NCBI GenBank assembly: GCA_040751955.1
Contig: JBFMFY010000009.1
Coordinates: forward strand, 15,074-79,073
Length of the DNA: 64,000 bases
Reading direction: 5' to 3'
Source: SpSt-333 sp040751955
Lineage (GTDB): Bacteria > Bacteroidota > Ignavibacteria > UBA10030 > UBA8401
The notes under the pieces were generated by a model. The model saw only the letters and a list, made by a program, of their open reading frames with translations, had not been told where the DNA came from and ran no database searches. Positions 18,970 to 26,385 of this stretch are shown here, one piece after another. The first letter of the stretch is position 1. Each line of letters starts with the position of its first letter. The position numbers and the translations under genes are program-made.

Positions 18970-20117
18970 AACACTATCGTGCGGTGATCAGCATACTGCT
19001 TCTTGCACTGTTCACATCTCTTCCTGCATCTGCTGATCCGGATGTCAAAAGAGAAAAATCGTTCAGCGTTGGCAAGACGAGTTCCCTGGATGTTTCCGTC
19101 AGCGGCGGAGATGTGCTGGTGAAAACATGGGATAAAAACGAGATCAATGTCGTCGTCGAAGGACTCGACGATGAAGACATGGAATATGTGAAGATGAACC
19201 AATCGGGGGACGAAGTGCGGGTAACGTATCGTCCGAAATGGGGAAATCACGGCGGCGGCAGGTTCGTGATGACGGTCCCATCTCAATGCAAAGTTGACCT
19301 GCGCACGTCGGGAGGAGATCTCGAGTTGCAAGGTAATTTAACTGCCGACGCGAAAGGTTCGACATCGGGAGGAAATATCCTGATTGAGAAAGTGAAAGGT
19401 GCGGTTTCGATGTCCACTTCCGGCGGTGATGTGAAAACTGGTGATATTGACGGCAAGGCAGATTTGCGAACTTCCGGTGGAAATATTTTTCTCGCATCGG
19501 TCAACGGCGAAGCGACTGTCAGTACTTCCGGCGGCGACATCAGAATCGAAAAAGTCGGGAAGAAGTTAGATGCGCGCACCTCCGGCGGCGACATTGATGT
19601 TGGCGATATCGGCGGCGATGCAAACCTTTCAACGGCAGGCGGCGATGTTCGTGTCGGCAAAGTGAGCGGCAGTGCAAATTTGAGAACTGCCGGCGGCGAT
19701 GTTGTGCTCAAGGGTGCCTCCGGTACAGTGGAAGCGAAATCTTCCGGAGGTGATATTGATTTGAAAAATATTACCGGATCAATTGATGCAAAAACCGCCG
19801 GTGGAAATATTGAGGCAGAACTGAATCCAAGCGGAAAGGGGGACAGCGAATTGAAAACCGCAGGTGGTGATCTGAAACTGTACATTCCTGCAACGGCAAA
19901 AGCGACCATCGAAGCTGTCATCCGCATACGCGATGATTGGGGAGGTTCACACAGAAATAAATACGACATCCGATCCGACTTTAAAGCAGATACGTACGAC
20001 AAACGAGGCAATAGAGAGGATACAGATGAGATTCGCGCTACGTATCTGCTCAACGGCGGCGGCGAGAATATTTATCTGGAAACGGTGAACGGATATATTG
20101 AGATCCGCAAAAAGTAG
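18966..20117 (+). CDS. secreted DUF4097-family beta-repeat protein
   Basis: 383 residues with signal peptide MKHYRAVISILLLALFTSLPASA. The body contains twelve copies of a [VTS]-[SA]-G-G-[DN] turn about every 18-21 residues (for example TSGGDLELQ, TSGGNILIE, TAGGDVRVG), the mark of the DUF4097 right-handed beta-solenoid. The repeats are followed by a capping region (about 315-383). Base composition is skewed by the Gly codons, which makes a long open frame on the opposite strand. Members often sit with ECF sigma / anti-sigma genes, as here, and are thought to act in the envelope. The HEAT domain of the anti-sigma and this solenoid could be sensor partners (speculative). Confidence 0.88.
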   Translation: MKHYRAVISILLLALFTSLPASADPDVKREKSFSVGKTSSLDVSVSGGDVLVKTWDKNEINVVVEGLDDEDMEYVKMNQSGDEVRVTYRPKWGNHGGGRFVMTVPSQCKVDLRTSGGDLELQGNLTADAKGSTSGGNILIEKVKGAVSMSTSGGDVKTGDIDGKADLRTSGGNIFLASVNGEATVSTSGGDIRIEKVGKKLDARTSGGDIDVGDIGGDANLSTAGGDVRVGKVSGSANLRTAGGDVVLKGASGTVEAKSSGGDIDLKNITGSIDAKTAGGNIEAELNPSGKGDSELKTAGGDLKLYIPATAKATIEAVIRIRDDWGGSHRNKYDIRSDFKADTYDKRGNREDTDEIRATYLLNGGGENIYLETVNGYIEIRKK

Positions 20118-20147
20118 TTGACAATCGTAATGAAACAAAACTCATGG

Positions 20148-20176
20148 GGCGGCGTACCCAATTAACTAACGCCGCC
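20148..20176 (+). terminator. possible terminator after the DUF4097 gene
   Basis: GGCGGCGT (20148-20155) pairs perfectly with ACGCCGCC (20169-20176) across a 13-nt loop. Only TTTG follows, so termination efficiency is uncertain. It separates the sigma operon from the DUF5916 gene. Confidence 0.45.
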
Positions 20177-20196
20177 TTTGAGTATCAGGAGAAAGT

Positions 20197-22845
20197 ATGA
20201 GACGTGTTCTGCTCTTTATTATCGTGATCTTCTATATCCAATCTTTATTTGCCGATCAAGTACGGGCGCATAAGCTGAGTGAGCCGATCTCCGTTGACGG
20301 TGTGCTGAACGAGCATATATATCGGACGATTCCTCCGACCTCCAATTTTGTTCAGAAAGAACCGAATCAAGGAGCGGCACCAAGTGAAAAGACCGAAGTG
20401 TGGGTAGCGTATGACGATGATGCATTGTACATCGCTGCCCGTTTGTTTGATTCCAATCCCGATTCTATTATGGCTCTGCTTAATCGCCGGGATAATTTGA
20501 ATACGGCGGATTGGTTCGGCGTCTTTATTGATTCCTATCGTGATAAACGTTCAGGCAACTACTTTGTCGTGGGACCGGCAGGTTCAATCGGTGATGGTGT
20601 GATGTACAATGATGATTGGGATGACGATGATTGGGATGGAGTGTGGCTGGCAAAAACGCAGATCGATGAACTCGGATGGACGATGGAGATGAGAATTCCC
20701 TTCTCACAATTACGTTTTCAGAATAAAGAGAAACAGGTGTGGGGAATAAATTTCCGGAGAGACATCGGCAGAAAGAACGAGCAGATTTATTTGGTGTACA
20801 CTCCCCGAATGGAAAGTGGTTACGTCTCACGATTTCCAGAACTTATCGGCATTGAGGGAATACATCCTTCGAATGCTTTGGAAGTGCTGCCGTTTGCGAC
20901 AACGAAAGCGGAATACACCCATCCCTCTCCGGGTAATCCGTTCAACAACGGTTCCCGCTATACGCCTGATCTTGGTGCGGATATCCGGTACGGTATCAGC
21001 AGCAATCTTATTCTCAATGCAACGGTGAATCCCGATTTCGGTCAGGTTGAAGTCGATCCCGCCATTGTGAATCTTTCCGATGTCGAATCGTTCTTCAACG
21101 AAAAGCGCCCCTTCTTTGTTGAAGGTGCAAATATTTTTACAAATTACGGACAGGGAGGGGGCAGAAATTTTTGGAATTTTAATTTTCCGTACACAACGCC
21201 ATTCTATAGCAGACGCATCGGTCGTTCGCCGCATGGCAATGATACATTGGGTTCGACCGATCATTTGGATATGCCGTTCGCAACACGGATTCTAGGAGCG
21301 GGAAAAGTAACGGGAAAAGTTGCCGATGCATGGAATGTCGGGACTATCCACGCTGTTACATCGCGCGAATTTGCAGATTACAAAATTGGAGGCATACGGA
21401 ACGAAGCTGAAGTAGAACCGATGGCATATTACGGCGTCGGCAGGCTGCAGCGGGATTTCAATGACGGCAAACAGGGTATAGGAATTTTAGGGACACACAC
21501 CCAACGAAAGTTTTCTGATAATGCACTAAAAGATGGTTTGAATTCCAGCGGATCATTTGTAGGATTAGACGGTTGGACATTTCTGGACAGCAACAAAACA
21601 TGGGTTGTTACCGGTTACGGTAATCTTTCCCACGTGCAAGGGAGTCGGGCGAGAATCACCGGTTTGCAGAAGAACTCACAGCACTATTTCCAACGTCCCG
21701 ATGCATCGCATGTGAATGTTGATACGAATGCGACTTCGATGACAGGATACGCCGCACGTTTTTATCTGATCAAGCAAAAGGGAAATACTTTCATTAATTC
21801 ATCGGTCGGTTTCATCGATCCGTATTATGAGGTGAATGATCTCGGATTCCTCTCGCGCGCGGATGTCATTAATATGCATGTTGGTGCGGGATATAATTGG
21901 ACAGAACCGGATGGCACGTTTCGGAGAAAAGAGCTCGGCGGCGGATACGGACAGAGTTTCGACTATCAGGGAAACCTCATTCATAATGTACTGGTGCATT
22001 TCGGGTTTGTGCAGTTCATGAACTACTATTCCATCAACTGGAATCTTGCGGTCAACCCGAACGAAACAGTCAACAACAGAAGAACGCGCGGAGGTCCGCT
22101 GACGCTTAACCAACCGGGGTTTGAGTACAACCTCTTCCTGAATTCAGATGACAGCAAGGATCTTGTGGCTGAAGCATCGATCAATTCGTACAATTCCAGG
22201 AACACCGATTATAAAAGTTATAGTTTTTGGATCCAGTACCGTCCGGCGCCGAACATTACGTTTTCAGTTGGTCCACAATATGATAAAGAGTACCAGAAAT
22301 TGCAGTGGTTTGATGGATCGGTCCAACGCGAACCGCTCGCGCTGCTTACATTTGGCAACCAATACATTTTCGGCGAACTCGATTATCAATCCGTTTCAGC
22401 GAACATCAGATTGAATTGGACATTCACTCCAACATTGTCTCTGCAATTGTACTTGCAGCCGCTTATTTCGTCCGGCGCATATATGAATTTCAAAGAGTTG
22501 GTAAAACCAAAATCCGACGAGTACTTGGTGTACGGAACCGGTGCTTCCACGATTTCGTATATTGATAGTACAAATCAATTTAAAGTGGATGCGGATGGAG
22601 CGAGTGGTAATATTTCGGCGAAAATTTTCGATAACCCGAACTTCAATTTCAAATCGCTGCGCGGTAACGCGGTATTGAGATGGGAATATTTGCCGGGATC
22701 AGTCCTGTATTTCGTATGGACCCAAAACAGGAATGACCAGGAGAATAACGGTGACCTTCAATTCAATCACTCCATTGACAGATTGATAAGTGCAAAAGCG
22801 GATAATATCTTTCTGGTAAAATTGAGTTACTATTTAAATATGTAA
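20197..22845 (+). CDS. DUF5916 outer-membrane protein with N-terminal CBM9-like domain
   Basis: 882 residues with signal peptide MRRVLLFIIVIFYIQSLFA. Residues about 25-215 form a carbohydrate-binding-module-9-like beta-sandwich: ISVDGVLNEHIYRTIPPTSNF, EVWVAYDDDALYIAARLFDS, WTMEMRIPFSQLRF. Residues about 225-882 are DUF5916. Its most conserved stretch, NPDFGQVEVDPAIVNLSDVE then FFNEKRPFFVEG, starts near residue 278, and the remainder alternates in strands ending in an aromatic residue (KLSYYLNM), so it should form an outer-membrane barrel. The acidic insert NDDWDDDDWDG near 145 may bind cations. AGGAGAAAG precedes the ATG. Function of DUF5916 is unknown; glycan or polymer handling is a guess from the CBM-like part. 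Confidence 0.9.
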   Translation: MRRVLLFIIVIFYIQSLFADQVRAHKLSEPISVDGVLNEHIYRTIPPTSNFVQKEPNQGAAPSEKTEVWVAYDDDALYIAARLFDSNPDSIMALLNRRDNLNTADWFGVFIDSYRDKRSGNYFVVGPAGSIGDGVMYNDDWDDDDWDGVWLAKTQIDELGWTMEMRIPFSQLRFQNKEKQVWGINFRRDIGRKNEQIYLVYTPRMESGYVSRFPELIGIEGIHPSNALEVLPFATTKAEYTHPSPGNPFNNGSRYTPDLGADIRYGISSNLILNATVNPDFGQVEVDPAIVNLSDVESFFNEKRPFFVEGANIFTNYGQGGGRNFWNFNFPYTTPFYSRRIGRSPHGNDTLGSTDHLDMPFATRILGAGKVTGKVADAWNVGTIHAVTSREFADYKIGGIRNEAEVEPMAYYGVGRLQRDFNDGKQGIGILGTHTQRKFSDNALKDGLNSSGSFVGLDGWTFLDSNKTWVVTGYGNLSHVQGSRARITGLQKNSQHYFQRPDASHVNVDTNATSMTGYAARFYLIKQKGNTFINSSVGFIDPYYEVNDLGFLSRADVINMHVGAGYNWTEPDGTFRRKELGGGYGQSFDYQGNLIHNVLVHFGFVQFMNYYSINWNLAVNPNETVNNRRTRGGPLTLNQPGFEYNLFLNSDDSKDLVAEASINSYNSRNTDYKSYSFWIQYRPAPNITFSVGPQYDKEYQKLQWFDGSVQREPLALLTFGNQYIFGELDYQSVSANIRLNWTFTPTLSLQLYLQPLISSGAYMNFKELVKPKSDEYLVYGTGASTISYIDSTNQFKVDADGASGNISAKIFDNPNFNFKSLRGNAVLRWEYLPGSVLYFVWTQNRNDQENNGDLQFNHSIDRLISAKADNIFLVKLSYYLNM

Positions 22846-22897
22846 CTGATGTTACGCAAAGACTTAAAAGTGGTTCGACGCGGCGCAGAAACACCCT

Positions 22898-22945
22898 TCA
22901 TCCTGAGCAAATCCTTCGCTTTGAGAAGGACGCGTCGAAGGATGA
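22898..22945. repeat. REP-like palindrome
   Basis: TCATCCT (22898-22904) with AGGATGA (22939-22945), enclosing TCCTTC/GAAGGA (22912-22917 with 22925-22930). The wording (TCATCCTGAGC...GAAGGATGAC) is that of a very widespread bacterial intergenic repeat. It lies in the 275-bp gap after the DUF5916 gene. Confidence 0.7.
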
Positions 22946-23024
22946 CTTCACTAATTTAACCTGCGCCTTGCTCACCATGACCGTTTTAATTGTTTTGCGT
23001 GACATGAGATATCATATATTTTTT

Positions 23025-23049
23025 ACGGCTTAGCATGCCGTTTTTTTTT
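23025..23049 (+). terminator. intrinsic terminator
   Basis: Stem ACGGC/GCCGT (23025-23029 with 23037-23041) followed by an unbroken run of T residues to 23049. It should end transcripts of the DUF5916 gene about 180 nt upstream. A second inverted repeat TGCCACGG/CCGTGGCA (23049-23056 with 23091-23098) follows immediately and may be a leader structure of the next gene. Confidence 0.65.
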
Positions 23050-23120
23050 GCCACGGATTTCACAGATAATTGTGTATTTTATTGTGAACCCCGTGGCATT
23101 GTTATTTTTATGCGTCCAGT

Positions 23121-24926
23121 ATGAAAACAATTTTTATTGAACATAAAGAAAAAATTATCGCCGCATTGCTGTGGTTGATTGTCTTTACGACGTATTTGCA
23201 AACACTCGCGCCGACCGTAGGATTCATTGACAGCGGAGAACTTGCGGCTGTTGCACTCACGCTTGGTATTGCTCATCCAACCGGGTATCCGCTCTTTACT
23301 CTGCTTGGACGGTTCTTCTCACTGTTCCCTGTTGCTGCAGAAGAGATCGTCCGCCTGAATATTTTTTCTGCATTCTGTGTTGCATCCGGTATCGCCGTTT
23401 TTTTCTTCATGCTGCTTGAATTCATTGGTGATGGAAAAAAGCATTATGCACGTCTTATGGGATCAACGTTTGCATCATTGTCGCTGGCATTTTCACAAAC
23501 AGTGTGGAGCCAGGCCTTAGGTATAGAGGTATATTCCCTGCATGTCCTTTTGCTTTCATTGATCCTTCTTCTCTTCGCGAAAGCAATTCGTACGGATGAA
23601 CCACGGTGGTGGTTGATGTTTGCATTTGTGACTGGACTGTCGTTTACCAATCATATGACGACTATACTGCTTGCCCCGGCGTTGTTGTATTGGTTTTTTG
23701 TTGAGCATGGTTTGAATAAATCTGCATTCAAAAAGATGATGAAACTGTCACTCCCGTTTTTGTTCGGAATGTCCGTGTATCTCTTTCTGCCTATTCGAGC
23801 TGCTCAACAGCCGCCATTTAACTGGGGGAATCCGCAGACATTTGAGAAATTCTGGTGGCACATCAGTGGCAAGCAGTTCCGAGTTTGGATGTTTTCCTCG
23901 AGCGATGTAGCAGCAAAACAACTAAACTATTTTTTTGAACGGCTTCCGATTGAATTTTTTTATTTTCCGTTGCTGTTAGCGTTGATTGGAGCAATCGTTT
24001 TGCTATTTTCTAAAAGACGCAAGTTCGTTGTTGTACTCCTGCTCTTTGCGGGATGCGTCGGATATTCGATCAATTACGATATTCATGATATTGATTCATA
24101 TTTCATTCTTGCGTTTATCGCTGTCGCCATTGCATCGGCGTTCGGCATCGTAAAAGTGAGTGAGCAGTTCTCGTCAAAAACGGGGAAATGGATTCCCATC
24201 GCTGCGGTCGCAGCATGTTGCTTCGTTCAAATCAATGCTAACTGGAGGGCAGCTGATGCGAGTGATCAATATCTTGTAGAAGATTACTCAAAGACTATTT
24301 TGATGAACCTTCCCGAAAATTCGATAGTTATTTCTACTCAATGGGATTATTTTGTCTCCGCATCATATTATTTTCAACATATCAAAAATCTGCGTCCGGA
24401 TATTGTTGTGCTTGACAAGGAACTGTTTCGCCGCTCCTGGTACTTTCCACAACTGGAAGCAATGTATCCGGACGTGATGCAAAAATCCAAAATAGAATCT
24501 GAACTGTTTCAAAAGGAGTTGTACAAATTTGAACACGATGAACCATACCAGTTTGAGGTGATCGAAGGTCGGTACATAAACCTCATAAAGAGTTTCATCG
24601 ATAAGAATATAGATTCGGTTCCCGTCTTTGTAACTCCGGAAATAGAACCTCAATATACCGCCGGCTATCTGAGAATCCCCGAAGTATATCTGTTGAGGCT
24701 TTCTAAAGATAGTACATACCTTTCAACCCCATTCCCAGACTTAAAAATGAGGCATTTGGGGGATAGCGACAAATATTCTAATAACTTGCGCCAACTTGCT
24801 GCCAACGCTCTTGCCAAAAGAGGTATCTATGAGCAACACTTTGGTAATGATAGTCTTGCTCAGTTATATTTTTCAAGATCAAGAGATTTCATAAGCCCAA
24901 AATCTTCCCCAATTAGCAATTTTTAA
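23121..24926 (+). CDS. DUF2723 integral membrane protein (GT-C type glycosyltransferase-like)
   Basis: 601 residues. The N-terminal half has about ten hydrophobic segments. The first extramembrane loop carries TLAPTVGFIDSGELAAVALT then GIAHPTGYPLF (about residues 30-57), the hallmark of DUF2723, whose Asp-Ser-Gly-Glu corresponds to the acidic catalytic loop of GT-C enzymes such as protein O-mannosyltransferases. The C-terminal part (about 390-601) is a soluble domain, as in other members. Such proteins are common in the FCB group and are proposed to glycosylate exported proteins. No Shine-Dalgarno is seen, and a strong hairpin upstream could affect initiation. Not evidently part of an operon. 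Confidence 0.87.
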   Translation: MKTIFIEHKEKIIAALLWLIVFTTYLQTLAPTVGFIDSGELAAVALTLGIAHPTGYPLFTLLGRFFSLFPVAAEEIVRLNIFSAFCVASGIAVFFFMLLEFIGDGKKHYARLMGSTFASLSLAFSQTVWSQALGIEVYSLHVLLLSLILLLFAKAIRTDEPRWWLMFAFVTGLSFTNHMTTILLAPALLYWFFVEHGLNKSAFKKMMKLSLPFLFGMSVYLFLPIRAAQQPPFNWGNPQTFEKFWWHISGKQFRVWMFSSSDVAAKQLNYFFERLPIEFFYFPLLLALIGAIVLLFSKRRKFVVVLLLFAGCVGYSINYDIHDIDSYFILAFIAVAIASAFGIVKVSEQFSSKTGKWIPIAAVAACCFVQINANWRAADASDQYLVEDYSKTILMNLPENSIVISTQWDYFVSASYYFQHIKNLRPDIVVLDKELFRRSWYFPQLEAMYPDVMQKSKIESELFQKELYKFEHDEPYQFEVIEGRYINLIKSFIDKNIDSVPVFVTPEIEPQYTAGYLRIPEVYLLRLSKDSTYLSTPFPDLKMRHLGDSDKYSNNLRQLAANALAKRGIYEQHFGNDSLAQLYFSRSRDFISPKSSPISNF

Positions 24927-24937
24927 CCCTCCTTTTG

Positions 24938-24965
24938 TTGACTTTGAAGCAAAAAAGTATATATT
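24938..24965 (+). promoter_or_regulatory. candidate sigma70 promoter of the tRNA/rpmG/secE/nusG cluster
   Basis: TTGACT (24938-24943), 16-nt spacer, TATATT (24960-24965), in an AT-rich stretch just after the DUF2723 stop and about 85 bp before the first tRNA. No other promoter-like sequence is evident before the cluster. Confidence 0.55.
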
Positions 24966-25050
24966 TATTTGCTCTACGACCGTCTTCTTTTTGATTACAC
25001 GCAATTTTGTGTTTTCCGAGGGAATTCAGTGCTCTTTTGGCATAAACCGT

Positions 25051-25123
25051 GCTGGCGTAGCTCAGTTGGTAGAGCAGCTGACTTGTAATCAGCAGGTCAG
25101 GAGTTCAAGTCTCCTCGCCAGCT
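25051..25123 (+). tRNA. tRNA-Thr (anticodon TGT)
   Basis: Complete cloverleaf by eye. Acceptor GCTGGCG pairs with CGCCAGC, discriminator T. The anticodon stem GCTGA/TCAGC holds the loop CTTGTAA with anticodon TGT at 25084-25086. The T-loop is TTCAAGT. CCA is not encoded. First gene of a tRNA cluster upstream of secE. Confidence 0.95.
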
Positions 25124-25131
25124 CAGTGAGA

Positions 25132-25214
25132 GGGTAGGTAGCGAAGTGGTTAAACGCAACAGACTGTAAATCTGTCGCCCTCGGGCTTCGGAGGTTCGAA
25201 TCCTTCCCTACCCA
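25132..25214 (+). tRNA. tRNA-Tyr (anticodon GTA), intact copy
   Basis: Acceptor GGGTAGG (25132-25138) pairs with CCTACCC (25207-25213), discriminator A. The anticodon stem ACAGA/TCTGT holds loop CTGTAAA, anticodon GTA. The long variable arm CGCCCTCGGGCTTCGG identifies a class II tRNA, as expected for bacterial tRNA-Tyr. T-loop TTCGAAT. The ATG of a GIY-YIG nuclease gene begins 2 bases after the discriminator. The 3' 48 bases (25167-25214) recur twice downstream. Confidence 0.95.
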
Positions 25215-25215
25215 C

Positions 25216-25491
25216 ATGAACCGGAAATATGTTATGTATTTTCTGGAAAGTTTAAAGAAGGCAGAGCAATACTACATTGGCTCGAGTGGAAACTTAGAAC
25301 TTCGGTTGCAAAAGCATAACAGTAGGGAAGCAGGGTGGACAAAGCGTTATCAACCGTGGAAAGTTATTTACACAGAGGAGTTTGCGACGAGAGGGGAAGC
25401 GGTTCGCAGAGAACGTTATTTGAAAAGTAAGGAAGGGATTGCAGAGAAATTGCAAATCATAGAAGCGGTTAAACGCAATCCGTACGGATAA
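25216..25491 (+). CDS. GIY-YIG nuclease-domain protein, copy 1
   Basis: 91 residues, a single GIY-YIG (UvrC N-terminal-like) domain. The two core strands are YVMYFLES and QYYIGSSGNLELRLQKHN, the latter with the catalytic Arg. The helix GEAVRRERYLKSKEG carries the conserved metal-binding Glu. Small proteins of this type are abundant in Bacteroidota and usually of unknown role. The gene starts 2 bases after tRNA-Tyr without a Shine-Dalgarno. Its last codons (EAVKRNPYG) are encoded by a tRNA D-arm-like sequence, so the gene and the following tRNA-Tyr copy overlap. A homing-type or tRNA-targeted cleavage activity is plausible from the location only. Confidence 0.8.
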   Translation: MNRKYVMYFLESLKKAEQYYIGSSGNLELRLQKHNSREAGWTKRYQPWKVIYTEEFATRGEAVRRERYLKSKEGIAEKLQIIEAVKRNPYG

Positions 25492-25536
25492 ATCTGTCGC
25501 CCTCGGGCTTCGGAGGTTCGAATCCTTCCCTACCCA
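25462..25536 (+). pseudogene. partial tRNA-Tyr copy 2 (no 5' acceptor strand)
   Basis: The D-arm-like GAAGCGGTTAAACGCAA (one mismatch to the intact tRNA) is followed by TCCGTACGGA, a perfect 10-bp palindrome replacing CAGACTG of the intact anticodon arm. After that it is identical to the intact tRNA from TAAATCTG to the discriminator. Without the 5' acceptor strand and with a disrupted anticodon stem it cannot be a normal tRNA. It overlaps the 3' end of nuclease copy 1. Confidence 0.8.
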
Positions 25537-25537
25537 C

Positions 25538-25796
25538 ATGAACCGGAAATATGTTATGTATTTTCTGGAAAGTTTAAAGAAGGCAGAGCAATACTACATT
25601 GGCTCGAGTGGAAACNNNNNNNNNNNNNNNNNNNNNNNNNNNNNNNNNNNNNNNNNNNNNNNNNNNNNNNNNNNNNNNNNNNNNNNNNNNNNNNNNNNNN
25701 NNNNNNNNNNNNNNNGAACGTTATTTGAAAAGTAAGGAAGGGATTGCAGAGAAATTGCAAATCATAGAAGCGGTTAAACGCAATCCGTACGGATAA
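25538..25796 (+). CDS. GIY-YIG nuclease-domain protein, copy 2, interrupted by N gap
   Basis: The first 78 bases (25538-25615) and the last 81 bases (25716-25796) are identical to the corresponding parts of copy 1. The middle is 100 N. If the copy is intact the missing part is 117 bases, which would give the same 91-residue protein. The frame shown across the Ns is therefore wrong by 17 bases and should not be read as a truncation. The gap might also hide further whole units. Confidence 0.6.
25616..25715. other. assembly gap (100 N)
   Basis: Exactly 100 unknown bases, the usual placeholder length, so the true size is not given. It falls inside the tandem repeat, which is the expected place for a short-read assembly to break. 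Confidence 0.97.
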
Positions 25797-25841
25797 ATCT
25801 GTCGCCCTCGGGCTTCGGAGGTTCGAATCCTTCCCTACCCA
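25767..25841 (+). pseudogene. partial tRNA-Tyr copy 3
   Basis: Same sequence as copy 2 (GAAGCGGTTAAACGCAA, palindrome TCCGTACGGA, then the tRNA-Tyr 3' 48 bases). After ACCCAC the sequence changes to TACGAAG, marking the right end of the array. The original downstream flank of tRNA-Tyr presumably starts here. Confidence 0.8.
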
Positions 25842-25916
25842 CTACGAAGATTGTGTTCGAAGAAAAATCCTGCCCAGCAGGAATATTGTTCTAGTAGTTA
25901 AAGGATTGAAATTGTT

Positions 25917-25989
<73 letters not shown>

Positions 25990-26035
25990 CTTCACCGGAA
26001 ACAGTTGACCGACGATTGCGGGTGACGAAAAATTT

Positions 26036-26108
26036 GCGGGAGTAACTCAGTTGGTAGAGTCACAGCCTTCCAAGCTGTTGGTCGCGGGTTCGAGTCCCGT
26101 CTCCCGCT
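26036..26108 (+). tRNA. tRNA-Gly (anticodon TCC)
   Basis: Acceptor GCGGGAG/CTCCCGC (26036-26042 with 26101-26107), discriminator T. The anticodon loop CTTCCAA between ACAGC and GCTGT gives TCC. T-loop TTCGAGT. Confidence 0.95.
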
Positions 26109-26130
26109 CCATAAGAAGAAAGGAAACGCG

Positions 26131-26280
26131 ATGAGAGATATCATTACCCTCGAATGCACCGTTTGCAAGGAGCGAAACTATTCAACCACGAAGAACAAGA
26201 AGAAACAGACGAATCGTGTTGAATATAAAAAGTATTGCCCCCGCTGCAACAAACATCAAGTCCACAAAGAAACGAAATAA
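26131..26280 (+). CDS. rpmG: 50S ribosomal protein L33
   Basis: A 49-residue protein I translated directly: MRDIITLECTVCKERNYSTT, then KNKKKQTNRVEYKKYCPRC and a short tail. Two CxxC pairs (CTVC and CPRC) form the zinc ribbon of the C+ type of L33. It sits between tRNA-Gly and tRNA-Trp, just upstream of secE, the typical bacterial location. AAAGGAAA precedes the ATG by 6-7 nt. Structural component near the E site of the large subunit. Confidence 0.96.
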   Translation: MRDIITLECTVCKERNYSTTKNKKKQTNRVEYKKYCPRCNKHQVHKETK

Positions 26281-26287
26281 TATTCGT

Positions 26288-26360
26288 ACGGGTGTAGCTC
26301 AATTGGTAGAGTAGCGGTCTCCAAAACCGTTGGTTGGGGGTTCGAGTCCCTCCACCCGTG
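26288..26360 (+). tRNA. tRNA-Trp (anticodon CCA)
   Basis: Acceptor ACGGGTG/CACCCGT (26288-26294 with 26353-26359), discriminator G. The anticodon stem GCGGT/ACCGT-type encloses loop CTCCAAA, anticodon CCA. Immediately upstream of secE, a very conserved neighbour pair. Confidence 0.95.
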
Positions 26361-26385
26361 CATCATCAAGTTTCGGGATATTCGT

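Larger units (their letters stand above)
25167..25842 (+). mobile_element. tandem array: tRNA-Tyr 3' part + GIY-YIG gene unit (~322 bp)
   Basis: The junction sequence starting TAAATCTGTCGCCC occurs at 25167, 25489 and 25794. The first two are 322 bp apart; the second and third are 305 bp apart across a 100-N gap. Each unit consists of a tRNA-Tyr 3' portion and a 91-codon GIY-YIG nuclease gene. All bases visible in both copies of the unit are identical. The arrangement resembles an integrative element that uses a tRNA 3' end as attachment site and restores the tRNA on insertion, but the only gene is the nuclease; no integrase is seen. Array copy number is unknown because of the gap. Confidence 0.7.

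Noticed and set aside
19283..20053. 256-codon open frame opposite the DUF4097 gene
   Set aside because: It mirrors the Gly-rich repeats of the real gene (Pro/Ser-rich translation), has no ribosome-binding site and lies wholly inside a well-supported gene.
18966..20117. Regular ~60-bp repeats suggesting a CRISPR array
   Set aside because: The repeats are in-frame coding turns of a beta-solenoid with diverged sequence and no fixed spacers; no cas genes are present.
25538..25735. 65-residue frame read through the Ns as a truncated nuclease
   Set aside because: The frame across the gap is arbitrary; flanking bases equal the full-length copy, so a gap rather than a pseudogene is the simplest reading.
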